Below, one piece after another: positions 31,135-40,161 of a stretch of DNA of 45,818 bases (the stretch's first letter is position 1; every line of letters starts with the position of its first letter). The notes below the pieces were generated by a model. The model was not told the DNA's origin. It searched no databases and saw only the letters and a program-made list of their open reading frames with translations. The position numbers and the translations under genes were made by a program. The stretch lies in contig CAMZLC010000022.1 in the NCBI GenBank assembly GCA_947311605.1, forward strand, positions 1-45,818, in the 5' to 3' direction. Source of the DNA: an uncultured Sulfurovum sp. GTDB lineage: Bacteria; Campylobacterota; Campylobacteria; Campylobacterales; Sulfurovaceae.

Positions 31135-31821
31135 TTACAATTGCCACACTATAGGCATCTTTTCTTTGCCTGTCAGATAGCTGTTGACCCGAGAAAAGGG
31201 TTTGCTTCCCCAGAAGCCTCGATAGGCGGAGAGTGGTGAGGGATGGGGAGATTGCAGTACGTGGTGTTTTTCTCTGTCGATAATTTTCCCTTTTTGTTGC
31301 GCGTGGGCTCCCCAGAGCAGAAACACCACATGGCTGCAATGGTGATTGATCGCCTGGATCACCGCATCGGTAAACTGCTCCCAGCCCTGCCCCTGATGCG
31401 CATGGGTTCTCTTCTCCTCTACGGTCAACACTGCATTTAACAGCAGTACGCCCTGCGCTGCCCAGGGAAGCAGGTTTCCCGAATGGAAATTGTCAATACC
31501 GCAATCCCCTTGCAGCTCTTTATAGATATTGAGTAGAGATTTGGGTAGGGGTTTCACCTCAGGCTGCACGGAAAAGCAGAGCCCATGGGCATGCCCGGCA
31601 GTAGGGTAAGGGTCTTGCCCCAGAATCACCACTTTGACTTGATGCAAAGGGGTGCGGTTCAGTGCCTCCAGCCACTGTGGCTGCGGAGGAAGTATCTGCT
31701 TGCCGAGAGCTTGCTCCTGTGTCAAGAAGGCTTCCAGCTCCTGCATGTAGGGCTTTGTAAACTCCTCTGCCAGCACCCTCCTCCAGCTCTCCTCTGTCAA
31801 CAGATCCGACAACAGACTCAT
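31135..31821 (-). CDS. ung: Uracil-DNA glycosylase
   Basis: 228 residues, standard for family 1. Catalytic motif GQDPYPTAGHAHG (water-activating Asp) and the LLWGAHAQQKG and HPSPLSAYRGFWG motifs (His and minor-groove loop) are all intact. It removes uracil from DNA in base-excision repair. The start overlaps the stop of the upstream polyprenyltransferase gene (ATGA), so ung is the third gene of a pssA-ubiA-ung unit. There is no functional link to the respiratory module beyond position. Confidence 0.97.
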   Translation of the reverse strand: MSLLSDLLTEESWRRVLAEEFTKPYMQELEAFLTQEQALGKQILPPQPQWLEALNRTPLHQVKVVILGQDPYPTAGHAHGLCFSVQPEVKPLPKSLLNIYKELQGDCGIDNFHSGNLLPWAAQGVLLLNAVLTVEEKRTHAHQGQGWEQFTDAVIQAINHHCSHVVFLLWGAHAQQKGKIIDREKHHVLQSPHPSPLSAYRGFWGSKPFSRVNSYLTGKEKMPIVWQL

Positions 31822-32711
31822 CCTGCCACATCCAGGATCACAAAAAAGATAAACAGGAAGCCCAGGTAGCCGTTGACTGTAAAAAATGCTTTGTCTATCT
31901 GGGTGAAGTCTTTGCGGACAAGGTAGTGCTCATAGGCCAGCATAGCCGCACTGGCACAGACAGCGATCCATGCCCATACACCCATGCCGGCGATCGCCAC
32001 AAAGCCTGCCCAGAAGAGGATCGTCAAGGCATGGAACAGGCTGGCGATCCACAGGGTCTTGGCTGCGCCAAATCGGCTGGGGATGGAGTGGAGCCCATGC
32101 TGTTTGTCAAACTCCATATCCTGTAGGCTATACAGCAGATCAAAACCCGCTACCCAAAACATCACCCCCGTCGCCAGAGTGACAGACCAGAGCGTCACCT
32201 CATTCAGCACCGCCACCACACCGGCGATCGGAGCCAGCCCCAGACTGACGCCCAGTATCAGATGCGCTGCCGCCGAAAAACGCTTAAAAAAAGTATAGGC
32301 ACCCAGTACCAGTAAAATCGGAATAGCGAGCGCAAAGGCCAGACTGTTGATCTCATAAGCAACGGTCACAAAGAGCAGCGCGTTGATGAGCACAAAACCA
32401 AGCATCTGCCCTCCGCTGACCCTGCCGTCTACCGAGGGTCTCCCTTTGGTACGGGGATTGAGGCGATCCACGTCCCTGTCAAGATAACGGTTGACACCCA
32501 TCGCGAAATTGCGTGCAGCCACTGCAGCCACCAAGCCCAGAAAAAAAAGTCTCCAGCCGAACCAGCCTGATCCTGACAACTGCCAGGAAGCCACGATCAT
32601 AGCGATAAAAATAAACGGCAGTGAAAACAGAGAGTGCTGCAGCATCACCAGCTCAGAGAAATCTGCCATACTTTTAAAGATCTTATCTACTTTTGACTGC
32701 TCATTGCTCAC
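31818..32711 (-). CDS. ubiA: UbiA-family polyprenyltransferase (menaquinone synthesis)
   Basis: 297 residues with eight or nine helices and the two aspartate-rich motifs NRYLDRDVDRLNPRTKGRP and DLLYSLQDMEFDKQHGLHS of prenyltransferases. In Campylobacterota that make menaquinone by the futalosine route, the UbiA homologue is MqnP, which prenylates the aromatic precursor; that is the likely role. The start is unusual: a GTG inside a heptanucleotide tandem repeat (AGTGAGC, about three and a half copies), with a TGA just upstream in frame. An in-frame ATG at residue 15 is an alternative. The upstream gene pssA ends only 17 bases away. Confidence 0.9.
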   Translation of the reverse strand: MSNEQSKVDKIFKSMADFSELVMLQHSLFSLPFIFIAMIVASWQLSGSGWFGWRLFFLGLVAAVAARNFAMGVNRYLDRDVDRLNPRTKGRPSVDGRVSGGQMLGFVLINALLFVTVAYEINSLAFALAIPILLVLGAYTFFKRFSAAAHLILGVSLGLAPIAGVVAVLNEVTLWSVTLATGVMFWVAGFDLLYSLQDMEFDKQHGLHSIPSRFGAAKTLWIASLFHALTILFWAGFVAIAGMGVWAWIAVCASAAMLAYEHYLVRKDFTQIDKAFFTVNGYLGFLFIFFVILDVAG

Positions 32712-32727
32712 TGCTCACTGCTCACTT
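32694..32727. repeat. Heptanucleotide tandem repeat at the ubiA start
   Basis: On the plus strand the unit GCTCACT is repeated about three and a half times with one variant (GCTCATT), reading AGTGAGC on the coding strand. Each copy contains a GTG, and the last GTG is the probable ubiA start. Changing the copy number would not shift the reading frame but would alter the distance to pssA and the ribosome site. Confidence 0.8.
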
Positions 32728-32728
32728 T

Positions 32729-33316
32729 CTACGGATGTGGGATTTTGAGTTTGGAGTTCAGCGACCAGGCAATCGCCAGCACCAGCACTGCCACACTGTA
32801 GCCACTGTTCAGTACTCCGTAGGCGACCAGCAAGTAGAGCAGCCAGAGCAGGATTGCACCCAGTGGCGTAGGCACACCCTCAAAGTATTTGGCAACCTCT
32901 CCTGCGTCAACCTTGAGGTTGAACTCCACCAACCGTCTCAGCCCCGAAATGATATACCAGATAAAGACCAGCCCCAGCAGAAACTCTTGAAATCCGGAAA
33001 TCCCGGCATAATACTTGACTGCATAGAAGAGAAGAAAAGACGGCATCACCACAAAAGAGAGAAAATCTGCAAAACTGTCAAGCTGCACGCCAAACTCCGT
33101 AGAAAGCCCATACTTGCGAGCAACTTTGCCATCGGCAATATCAAAAGCACCTGCAATCCATGCCAGAATGATCGCCGCGAAAAAATAGTTCTGCTGTATC
33201 AGATACATCGCTGTCACCCCGCAGGCGATATTGGCAAAAGTGATAAGGTTGGCAAGGTTAAAACGATACTCTTTGTTATACAAATCCATGGTAGGCCTTA
33301 CAAAATAATGTCTCAT
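32729..33316 (-). CDS. pssA: CDP-diacylglycerol-serine O-phosphatidyltransferase
   Basis: 195 residues with about six helices. The CDP-alcohol phosphatidyltransferase signature DG-x2-AR-x8-G-x3-D-x3-D is complete (ADGKVARKYG, then GVQLDSFAD). It makes phosphatidylserine, the precursor of phosphatidylethanolamine. It is a little short for the family. Two starts are possible: 33316 (GAGG five bases upstream) and the ATG at 33289 (AAGG six bases upstream), which gives MDLYNKEYRF. It is divergent from miaA, with 26 bases between their starts. Confidence 0.85.
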   Translation of the reverse strand: MRHYFVRPTMDLYNKEYRFNLANLITFANIACGVTAMYLIQQNYFFAAIILAWIAGAFDIADGKVARKYGLSTEFGVQLDSFADFLSFVVMPSFLLFYAVKYYAGISGFQEFLLGLVFIWYIISGLRRLVEFNLKVDAGEVAKYFEGVPTPLGAILLWLLYLLVAYGVLNSGYSVAVLVLAIAWSLNSKLKIPHP

Positions 33317-33342
33317 TCTACCCTCTTAACACTGAGTATGTT

Positions 33343-34242
33343 ATGATACGCCTCATGAAACAGCTTGCTTTGATCGGTCCTACTGCCTCCGGAAAAACCT
33401 CTCTGTCCATCGCGCTGGCCAAAGCACTGGATGCGGTCATCCTCTCTCTGGATTCGCTTGCGATCTACCGGGGGATCGATATCGCTTCCGCAAAGCCTAC
33501 TGTGACAGAGAGAGAAGGGGTACCACATTTTGGCATCGACCTGCTCTTGCCCAATGAGCCCTTTGATGTCACTACCTACATCAGACTCTATCGCGAAGTA
33601 CGCGCTCTGGCCGAAAAAGAGGACAGATGGCTGATCATCATAGGGGGGACAAGTTTTTATCTCAAAATGCTTCTGGAGGGGATCAGCGACATACCCCCTG
33701 TGGATTCCGAAGTCCAGAAAGAGGTGCAGAAACGGCTCACAGATCTCACTGCAGCCCATGCACTGCTCTCTCGGGTCGACCCTGAGGTCATGTCTCAGAT
33801 TATGCCTGCTGACCGCTACCGTATCGAGAAGATGCTGGGGCTCTACCTGCAGACAGGAGAAAGCCCTACGGAGTATTTTGCTGCCCACCCTCCCAAGCCA
33901 GTGATCGCGGATCCTCTCCCCGTATATGAGGTTGCTGTAGAGCGATCCCTGTTGCGCAAAAATATTGAGATGCGTACCCATAAGATGCTGGCAGAAGGTC
34001 TTATCGATGAGGTAGCAACGCTGGAAAAATACTACGGGAGATCGCCCCACAGCATGAAAGCCATCGGAATCAAGGAGACGCTGGCATTTCTCGATGGCGC
34101 GTATGATCATGATGGGCTCGCCGAAAAGATCATCACGCATACAGGAAGGCTGGCAAAACGGCAAGAGACCTTCAATAGATCCCAGCTTGAGAAGAAGTTT
34201 AGGGGGACTGCCAAAGAGATTTTTGCTGAGATCCTTACTTAG
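33343..34242 (+). CDS. miaA: tRNA dimethylallyltransferase
   Basis: 299 residues. The P-loop LIGPTASGKTS, the substrate-binding SLDSLAIYRGIDIASAKP, IIGGTSFYLKMLLEG and the later IETLA-like GIKETLAFLDG region mark MiaA, which adds the dimethylallyl group to A37 of tRNAs reading UNN codons. The ATG at 33343 has GAG six bases upstream; the ATG four codons later (MKQLALIGPT) matches the usual start of homologues and is an alternative. It is on the plus strand, convergent with the DUF1858-like gene, with seven bases between stops. Confidence 0.95.
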   Translation: MIRLMKQLALIGPTASGKTSLSIALAKALDAVILSLDSLAIYRGIDIASAKPTVTEREGVPHFGIDLLLPNEPFDVTTYIRLYREVRALAEKEDRWLIIIGGTSFYLKMLLEGISDIPPVDSEVQKEVQKRLTDLTAAHALLSRVDPEVMSQIMPADRYRIEKMLGLYLQTGESPTEYFAAHPPKPVIADPLPVYEVAVERSLLRKNIEMRTHKMLAEGLIDEVATLEKYYGRSPHSMKAIGIKETLAFLDGAYDHDGLAEKIITHTGRLAKRQETFNRSQLEKKFRGTAKEIFAEILT

Positions 34243-34249
34243 GGTATTT

Positions 34250-34777
34250 TTAGATTTTTTTGAGATAGGTGAGAAATTTGTCCGTGCTCTTCTCTGTCAC
34301 ATAAAGAGTATGCCCCTCTTTCTCAAACGCCTCTATGAGTGGCTCCGGGCGGAAATCTGCTTCTATCACAAGTATCTCTCCCGGCTTTAATTTTCTCAGT
34401 ATTTTTCTTGTGATCGCTAGAGGGTTTTGGTCTTTGTCCAAGATCTCATTGGCATCGAGTGTCACTTTTGGTTTTTGGGAAATCCACACTGGCGCAGCCT
34501 CTTCTGTGGGCATCAGGCAGGATGCCGAAGGATCCGTGCATGTTTCACAAAGCGGTGCCTGCCCCACTGCCTCACGCAATCGGTTTAGCAGATCCATCGG
34601 ATCCATGCCTCCCACAATCGCCGCCTGCCTGACCCCTGCCACCCTGCCAATGGTGCGTCGAAGTACAGAATTGTTGAGTTTCTCAAACTTGGGATTGATC
34701 TGAACAAGGATCTCTTTCATACCTGGGTAGCTACTAAGTAGATCAGCAATTTTTGTTTCCAGTGTAATCTCTTTCAT
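34250..34777 (-). CDS. DUF1858 plus DUF2249-like protein
   Basis: 175 residues. The N-terminus (about 1-65, LETKIADLLSSYPGMKEILV and VLRRTIGRVAGVRQAA) matches the small helical DUF1858 domain. The C-terminus (about 105-175, LDANEILDKDQNPLAITRKI then GEILVIEADFRPEPLIEAFE) looks like a DUF2249/TusA-like fold. A short cysteine stretch links them (CETCTDPSASC). Such domain pairs occur near iron, nitric oxide or redox regulators, but no function is known. It lies just downstream of the nuo operon on the same strand, separated by 110 bases, and may be read with it. Confidence 0.7.
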   Translation of the reverse strand: MKEITLETKIADLLSSYPGMKEILVQINPKFEKLNNSVLRRTIGRVAGVRQAAIVGGMDPMDLLNRLREAVGQAPLCETCTDPSASCLMPTEEAAPVWISQKPKVTLDANEILDKDQNPLAITRKILRKLKPGEILVIEADFRPEPLIEAFEKEGHTLYVTEKSTDKFLTYLKKI

Positions 34778-34887
34778 GCGCTCTCTTTGTGTGGGAATAT
34801 GAGGAGACTATTGTAGTCCCCATTGTATTGGAAAGTATGGAGAAAATCTCATCACGGCACGCTCTACCACGCACCGCAAAAAGAAGA

Positions 34888-36408
34888 TCAGTAGCCGCTG
34901 GAGCTCACCAGATAGGTGATAAACTCAAGCAGTGGCTGCACATAGAAAATGGAGGTGATCGTAACCATAGCCAAAACACCGATCACGACATTGAGCGGGC
35001 GTGACTGATTGGCATAGACCACAGTATCAGAAGCCAAAGGTGCTTTGAGAAACATATAGACGACCAATTTGAGGTAGTAATAGGCTGCAATGGCGGAGTT
35101 GAGCACCATAAGGATCGCCAGTACTATGTATTTGGTCTCAGCTGTAGCCACCGCGAAATCTACCACTGAGCTGATCAAGTACAGTTTTCCCCAGAAGAGG
35201 CTGAAGGGAGGTACACCTGCCAGAGAAAGCATAAAGATACCCATGATCACTGCTGCCATCGGTGAGACAGAGATCATCCCTGAGAACTTCTCAAAAGGAT
35301 GGTCATAGCGCTCGTCGAAATGCTTCTTCTTGTGCTGTGAGATCCAGAGCATAGCAAAAGCACCCAGGTTGGTGACCATGAACATCGCATAATAGAGGAA
35401 GATGCTGCTGTTTGCCTTGGTCGTACCCAGTGCCAAAGCTGCCATGACGAAACCTGCATGAGAGATGGAGCTGTAGGCAAGCATACGCTTGACATCCTTC
35501 TGCACCAGTGCCATCATGTTGGACAGCGTCATAGTGATCACGGCGATAATGATGATCAGATAGGATACCGCTTCGATATCCAGATTGATATAGATGCCGA
35601 AAATACGCATAGCGACCACAACCATCGCGAGCTTTGGCACGATAGACATGTAGCCTGCCATGGGTGCGGAGGAGCCTTCGTAGACATCGGGTGTCCACAT
35701 GTGGAAGGGAAAGAGAGAGACCTTGAATCCCACAGCGACCAGCATCAGTACTACACCACCCATCATAGGTAGCATCAAGGCACTCTCATCTGCACCCTGT
35801 GACTGCAAGATCTTCGCTATCTCATAGAGCTCCACGGAACCTGTCAAGGCATAGATCGCCACAGAGCCCATCAGGAAGAAGCCCGCTGCCAGTGCGCCCA
35901 TAGTAAAGTACTTGACGGCGGCCTCATGCGCTCCTCTGGTATTGTGCATCGCGATCAGCGTATAGAGTGAGAGCGATGCCGTCTCCAGTCCTACAAAGAT
36001 CAGTATCAGGTTGTCCGTGGATACCATGAACTGGAATCCTGCCACCATAAAGAGAAAAAGGGCAAAATACTCAGGATAGGCATACTCGTGAAAACGCTTG
36101 TTGGAAGCGGTCAATGCCAGGGGAACAAAGAACAGCGATGCCAGCAGTATGATCAACTGAGACACCACTGAGAGACCATCCGCCAGCAACAGGTCAAAAA
36201 AGCCCCGTTCGTTGATATTGAGACTATAAGTGGCTCCAATATCGATAAAGAGTATCAGCATCGTGAGCATGACATAGAGTGTCTTGTCCAGCGTGTCTTT
36301 GAAAAGGTCAATCACAAGGATCAGCAGTGCGCCCACAATAGCAATCAGCATCGGAGAAAGCGTGATCAGGTTTAGGGACTCTAAACTTACAGAGATAGGC
36401 TCTAGCAT
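34888..36408 (-). CDS. nuoN: NADH-quinone oxidoreductase subunit N
   Basis: 506 residues, about fourteen helices. An antiporter-like membrane subunit of complex I with the conserved helix Lys/Glu residues in stretches such as FVGLETASLSLYTLIAMHN and KVSLFPFHMWTPDVYEGS. It contributes to proton translocation. The ATG overlaps the nuoM stop (TAATG), showing translational coupling. It is the last gene of the operon. Confidence 0.96.
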   Translation of the reverse strand: MLEPISVSLESLNLITLSPMLIAIVGALLILVIDLFKDTLDKTLYVMLTMLILFIDIGATYSLNINERGFFDLLLADGLSVVSQLIILLASLFFVPLALTASNKRFHEYAYPEYFALFLFMVAGFQFMVSTDNLILIFVGLETASLSLYTLIAMHNTRGAHEAAVKYFTMGALAAGFFLMGSVAIYALTGSVELYEIAKILQSQGADESALMLPMMGGVVLMLVAVGFKVSLFPFHMWTPDVYEGSSAPMAGYMSIVPKLAMVVVAMRIFGIYINLDIEAVSYLIIIIAVITMTLSNMMALVQKDVKRMLAYSSISHAGFVMAALALGTTKANSSIFLYYAMFMVTNLGAFAMLWISQHKKKHFDERYDHPFEKFSGMISVSPMAAVIMGIFMLSLAGVPPFSLFWGKLYLISSVVDFAVATAETKYIVLAILMVLNSAIAAYYYLKLVVYMFLKAPLASDTVVYANQSRPLNVVIGVLAMVTITSIFYVQPLLEFITYLVSSSGY

Positions 36409-37934
36409 TATTTCATCTCCTTATTTTTTTTGCTTACTACTATGGTGGCTTTTGCCACCCTGGTCTGGGCTTTCTCGTGCATAAAGCTGGTGAGCGCCTT
36501 GACCGAGTTGTCTATGGGCACAAGCACTGGCTTGGGGTAGACGCCCAGCCACACCACGATCAGCACCAAGGGTACCAACGCCGCAAGCTCTTTGCCGTCG
36601 AGATCATTCAGTGTTGCATTTGCCTCATGGGTCACAGGCCCAAAAAAGGAGCGCTTATAAAGATTGAGCATATAGACGGCACCGAGAATGATCGAGGTAC
36701 CCGCCAATACTGTCATGATCGGAGAAATCTTGTAGAAACCGGCCAGAGAGAGGTACTCCCCGACAAAACCGATCGTCAGCGGTAGACCCACAGATGCCAT
36801 CAGCATGATGCCGTAGATCACCGCATACTTCGGCATGACCGAGGCAAGCCCTCCAAACTCACTCATGAGCTTGGTATGGCGCCGGTCGTAGATCGAACCG
36901 ACCAGAAGGAAGAGTGCGCCCGAAACGATGCCGTGCGACAGCATCAGAAAGACAGAGCCGGTGATCCCCTCTGCATTCATGGCAAAGGTACCGATAATGA
37001 TTACCCCCATATGCGAGACAGAAGAGTAGGCGATCGTCTGCTTCATGTCCTCCTGCGCATAGGCCACCATCGCGGTATAGATGATCATAATGATCGCAAG
37101 TATCGCCACTGGTGTGATATAGAGCACTGAGGCATCCGGAAACATGGGTAGCGAGAAGCGTATGAAACCATAGGTACCCATCTTGAGCAGTACGGCGGCA
37201 AGGATCACTGAACCGACAGTCGGTGCCTGTCCATGGGCATACGGCAGCCAAGTATGGAACGGAAACATCGGCACTTTGATCGCAAATCCGAGGAAGAACG
37301 CCCAGAAGAGCCACTTCTCCACATCAAGCGGAAGGATCAAGGCATACCAGTCCGTGATCGCGAAGCTCCAGGATCCCGAAACCGAATGATAGACATAGGC
37401 CACATAGAGCATACCCACGAGCATAATCAAGGAGCCCGTAAAGGTATAGAGGAAGAACTTGATCGCAGCATAAAGCCGCCTCTCTCCGCCCCAGGCACCA
37501 ATGATATAGAGCATCGGCACCAGAGAAAATTCCCAGAAGAGATAGAAGAGGATCGCATCAAGCGAGATAAAGACACCGACCATCGCCACTTCCAGAAAAA
37601 GCAATGTAATGATCAGATTTTTGATATCCTTTTTGATATTCAATGCAATGATACCGATCAGAGTCATCAGTGTCGCCATAATGATAATAAAAAGACTGAT
37701 CCCGTCTACCCCCACATAGTAACTGATACCAAAATCAGAAACCAGCGGGATATTCTCGACAAACTGGAACCCTGCGTGGGTGACATCAAAAGACATCCAG
37801 AGCCAGAGTGAGAGCAGAAATTCTATAGAGGCCACTGCGATACCATAGGCTCTGATACTATCCTTGTTGACCACAAAGCCAAGCAATCCCGCAAGCAACG
37901 GAAAGAAGAGTAAGATTGTTAAAATGCCGTCCAT
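36408..37934 (-). CDS. nuoM: NADH-quinone oxidoreductase subunit M
   Basis: 508 residues, about fourteen helices. Antiporter-like proton channel subunit of complex I. Key regions are FLFWEFSLVPMLYIIGAWGG, KVPMFPFHTWLPYAHGQAPT and SSVSHMGVIIIGTFA. The start at 37934 overlaps the nuoL stop (TAATG); an upstream extension of the frame into nuoL reads arginine-rich non-membrane sequence and is rejected. Confidence 0.97.
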   Translation of the reverse strand: MDGILTILLFFPLLAGLLGFVVNKDSIRAYGIAVASIEFLLSLWLWMSFDVTHAGFQFVENIPLVSDFGISYYVGVDGISLFIIIMATLMTLIGIIALNIKKDIKNLIITLLFLEVAMVGVFISLDAILFYLFWEFSLVPMLYIIGAWGGERRLYAAIKFFLYTFTGSLIMLVGMLYVAYVYHSVSGSWSFAITDWYALILPLDVEKWLFWAFFLGFAIKVPMFPFHTWLPYAHGQAPTVGSVILAAVLLKMGTYGFIRFSLPMFPDASVLYITPVAILAIIMIIYTAMVAYAQEDMKQTIAYSSVSHMGVIIIGTFAMNAEGITGSVFLMLSHGIVSGALFLLVGSIYDRRHTKLMSEFGGLASVMPKYAVIYGIMLMASVGLPLTIGFVGEYLSLAGFYKISPIMTVLAGTSIILGAVYMLNLYKRSFFGPVTHEANATLNDLDGKELAALVPLVLIVVWLGVYPKPVLVPIDNSVKALTSFMHEKAQTRVAKATIVVSKKNKEMK

Positions 37935-39856
37935 TAGTGAGCTCCTTGGCTGAGTTTGAATGCCACAAAGGCGATCGCGACCAGCAGCAATGCGCCGCCG
38001 GCCATCCATCTAAGATAATCCGAAAGGTTTCCTGTCTGGATTTTCCGTGTAGTGTCCCCTGTGGTTTTGATAAATTTCCCGATACCGTCTACCGTCGCAT
38101 CGACCACTTTCTGATCTACGGTGCCCCAAGAGAACCTGGAGAGTGCCGCATAAGGCTTGGAGATGGTTTTTTCATAGAAGATTGGGATATAGTATTGATT
38201 GGACAGAAGCCTGTATACAAAAGAGCGTTCAAGCTTCTCATTGCGTTTGAGTCCTCTGTTGTATTTGATGTAGGCCAGAACAATACCGCCTACAGCAAAG
38301 GCAATGACCAGCAAGCCCAATATCCATGCGATATGATGGGTGTGCTCGCTCATATGATACTCCGGCAAAAGTTTCGTCACAAAATGCTCGAACCAGTCTT
38401 TGTAGAAACCGGCAACCACTGCAAGAATAGCCAGGGGGGATAATGCCACTAGCACATAACCATACATTTCGTGTGGATGAATGCCAAGTGCATGATAACG
38501 CTCATTGCCATGGAAGGTCAAAAAGACCTGTCTAAAGCTGTAGAAAGCTGTCAACCCTGCTGTCAGTACAAGAATCGTCCAGAGGACATAAGTATGCTCG
38601 TTAAATGCTACTTCAATAATAGCATCTTTGGAGAAGTATCCGGCAAACCCGATACCGGCAATACCGATACCTGAGAGTGCCAAGGAGGCAACCCCCATAT
38701 AAAGATAGGTCCAGCGCATGACCTTTTTGAGTCCGCCCATTTTGAAGATATCCAGCTCACCATCCATCGCGTGCATCACATTTCCTGCACCCAGGAAGAG
38801 CAGTGCCTTGAAGAAAGCATGGGCTGCAAGGTGAAACAGTGCAATCCAATAGGCTCCCAGGCCTGCTGCTGCGAACATGTACCCGAGCTGCGAAAGCGTG
38901 GAGAAGGCGATGATGCGCTTCAGGTCTCTATTGACCAGCGCCATCGATGCGGCAAAGACCGCCACAAAGGTACCCAGTGCCGCAATAAAGTAACTGACCC
39001 AGTGTACCGCCTCCATACTGTAGAGCGGATTAGCGCGTATGACCAGAAAAACACCTGCCGTCACCATCGTCGCTGCATGGATCAATGCAGAGACCGGTGT
39101 CGGCCCCTCCATCGCATCTGTCAGCCAGGTATGCAGTGGGAACTGTGCCGATTTTCCCATCGCACCAATAAAGAGTGCAACTGCGGCTGCAACCAGTATG
39201 CCATCACTGAGGTTTGGCAGTGCCGCGAAAACCACATCATACTGCAAAGAGCCAACATTCCAATAGAGAATAAAAATACCTACCAACATACCCAGGTCAG
39301 CGATGCGGTTCATAATAAACGCTTCATTGGCTGCCCAGGAAGGAGAGATGGAAGGATTGACCTCCCTGCTGACATCCTCTTTGTGGTACCAGAATCCGAT
39401 CAGAAGCCAGGAACAGACCCCTACGCCTTCCCAGCCGATAAAGAGTCCCAGAAAGTTGTCGCTCATGACCAACACCATCATCGAAAAAACAAAGGCGGAG
39501 AGGTAAGAGAAAAAGCGGTTGAAGCTCTTGTCGTGATCCATATATCCATTGGAATAGATGTGTACTACCGTAGAGACCAGCGTGACTACTGTCATCATGG
39601 TCACAGAGATCTGATCGACCAGGAATCCAAAGGGAATCAGCATATCACCTGCCATGATCCAATCCATCATCCTCACATGAACTGGCCCTACCGTCATGAC
39701 ATGGCTAAAGAGAATCGCCGAAGCTACAAAAGAGATAAAGATCAGTGTGGATGTCACAATGCCCGTAATGATATTTTTTTTACTCATGCCAAACAGTGCG
39801 GCAAACAGCGAGCCTGCCAGTGGCGCGAAGAGCGCGATATAAACTAAATTTTCCAT
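37934..39856 (-). CDS. nuoL: NADH-quinone oxidoreductase subunit L
   Basis: 640 residues, the largest antiporter-like subunit of complex I with the long lateral helix at the C-terminus. Typical segments are GWEGVGVCSWLLIGFWYHKED, GKSAQFPLHTWLTDAMEGPTP and FSTLSQLGYMFAAAGLG. It pumps protons or stabilises the membrane arm. Start ATG at 39856, two bases after the nuoK stop. Confidence 0.97.
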   Translation of the reverse strand: MENLVYIALFAPLAGSLFAALFGMSKKNIITGIVTSTLIFISFVASAILFSHVMTVGPVHVRMMDWIMAGDMLIPFGFLVDQISVTMMTVVTLVSTVVHIYSNGYMDHDKSFNRFFSYLSAFVFSMMVLVMSDNFLGLFIGWEGVGVCSWLLIGFWYHKEDVSREVNPSISPSWAANEAFIMNRIADLGMLVGIFILYWNVGSLQYDVVFAALPNLSDGILVAAAVALFIGAMGKSAQFPLHTWLTDAMEGPTPVSALIHAATMVTAGVFLVIRANPLYSMEAVHWVSYFIAALGTFVAVFAASMALVNRDLKRIIAFSTLSQLGYMFAAAGLGAYWIALFHLAAHAFFKALLFLGAGNVMHAMDGELDIFKMGGLKKVMRWTYLYMGVASLALSGIGIAGIGFAGYFSKDAIIEVAFNEHTYVLWTILVLTAGLTAFYSFRQVFLTFHGNERYHALGIHPHEMYGYVLVALSPLAILAVVAGFYKDWFEHFVTKLLPEYHMSEHTHHIAWILGLLVIAFAVGGIVLAYIKYNRGLKRNEKLERSFVYRLLSNQYYIPIFYEKTISKPYAALSRFSWGTVDQKVVDATVDGIGKFIKTTGDTTRKIQTGNLSDYLRWMAGGALLLVAIAFVAFKLSQGAH

Positions 39857-39858
39857 CT

Positions 39859-40161
39859 CTACCCCCTCATCACTGTATAGGCATCAAGATCCAGTGTGCC
39901 GTACTTTTTGTACAGTATCACCAATAGCCCAAGTCCTACAGCCACCTCACTTGCAGCGACAGCGATGACAAAGAAAGCAAACATCTGCCCAGCCATGTCA
40001 TGGTAATGATTGGAGATCGCTGCAAAAGCAATATTGACAGCATTCAGCATGATCTCTGTGGCAAAAAAGAGCATCAGCAGATTTTTTCGTCTTAGTACTC
40101 CGACCAGTCCTATAGAAAACAGGATACCAGAAAGTATCAGGTAGTGTCCCAGCCCTATCAT
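39859..40161 (-). CDS. nuoK: NADH-quinone oxidoreductase subunit K
   Basis: 100 residues, three helices, the usual size. The conserved glutamates lie in LFFATEIMLNAVNIAFAA and VIAVAASEVAVGLGLLV. It is part of the proton pathway near the quinone module. Its start overlaps the nuoJ stop by four bases (ATGA). Confidence 0.96.
   Translation of the reverse strand: MIGLGHYLILSGILFSIGLVGVLRRKNLLMLFFATEIMLNAVNIAFAAISNHYHDMAGQMFAFFVIAVAASEVAVGLGLLVILYKKYGTLDLDAYTVMRG

Noticed and set aside
33343-34164. Long minus-strand frame of 283 residues opposite miaA
   Set aside because: It is the antisense shadow of an intact, clearly recognisable gene.
38771-39847. Plus-strand frame of 358 residues opposite nuoL
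   Set aside because: It is cysteine- and histidine-rich antisense of a membrane protein gene, with no domain and no ribosome site.
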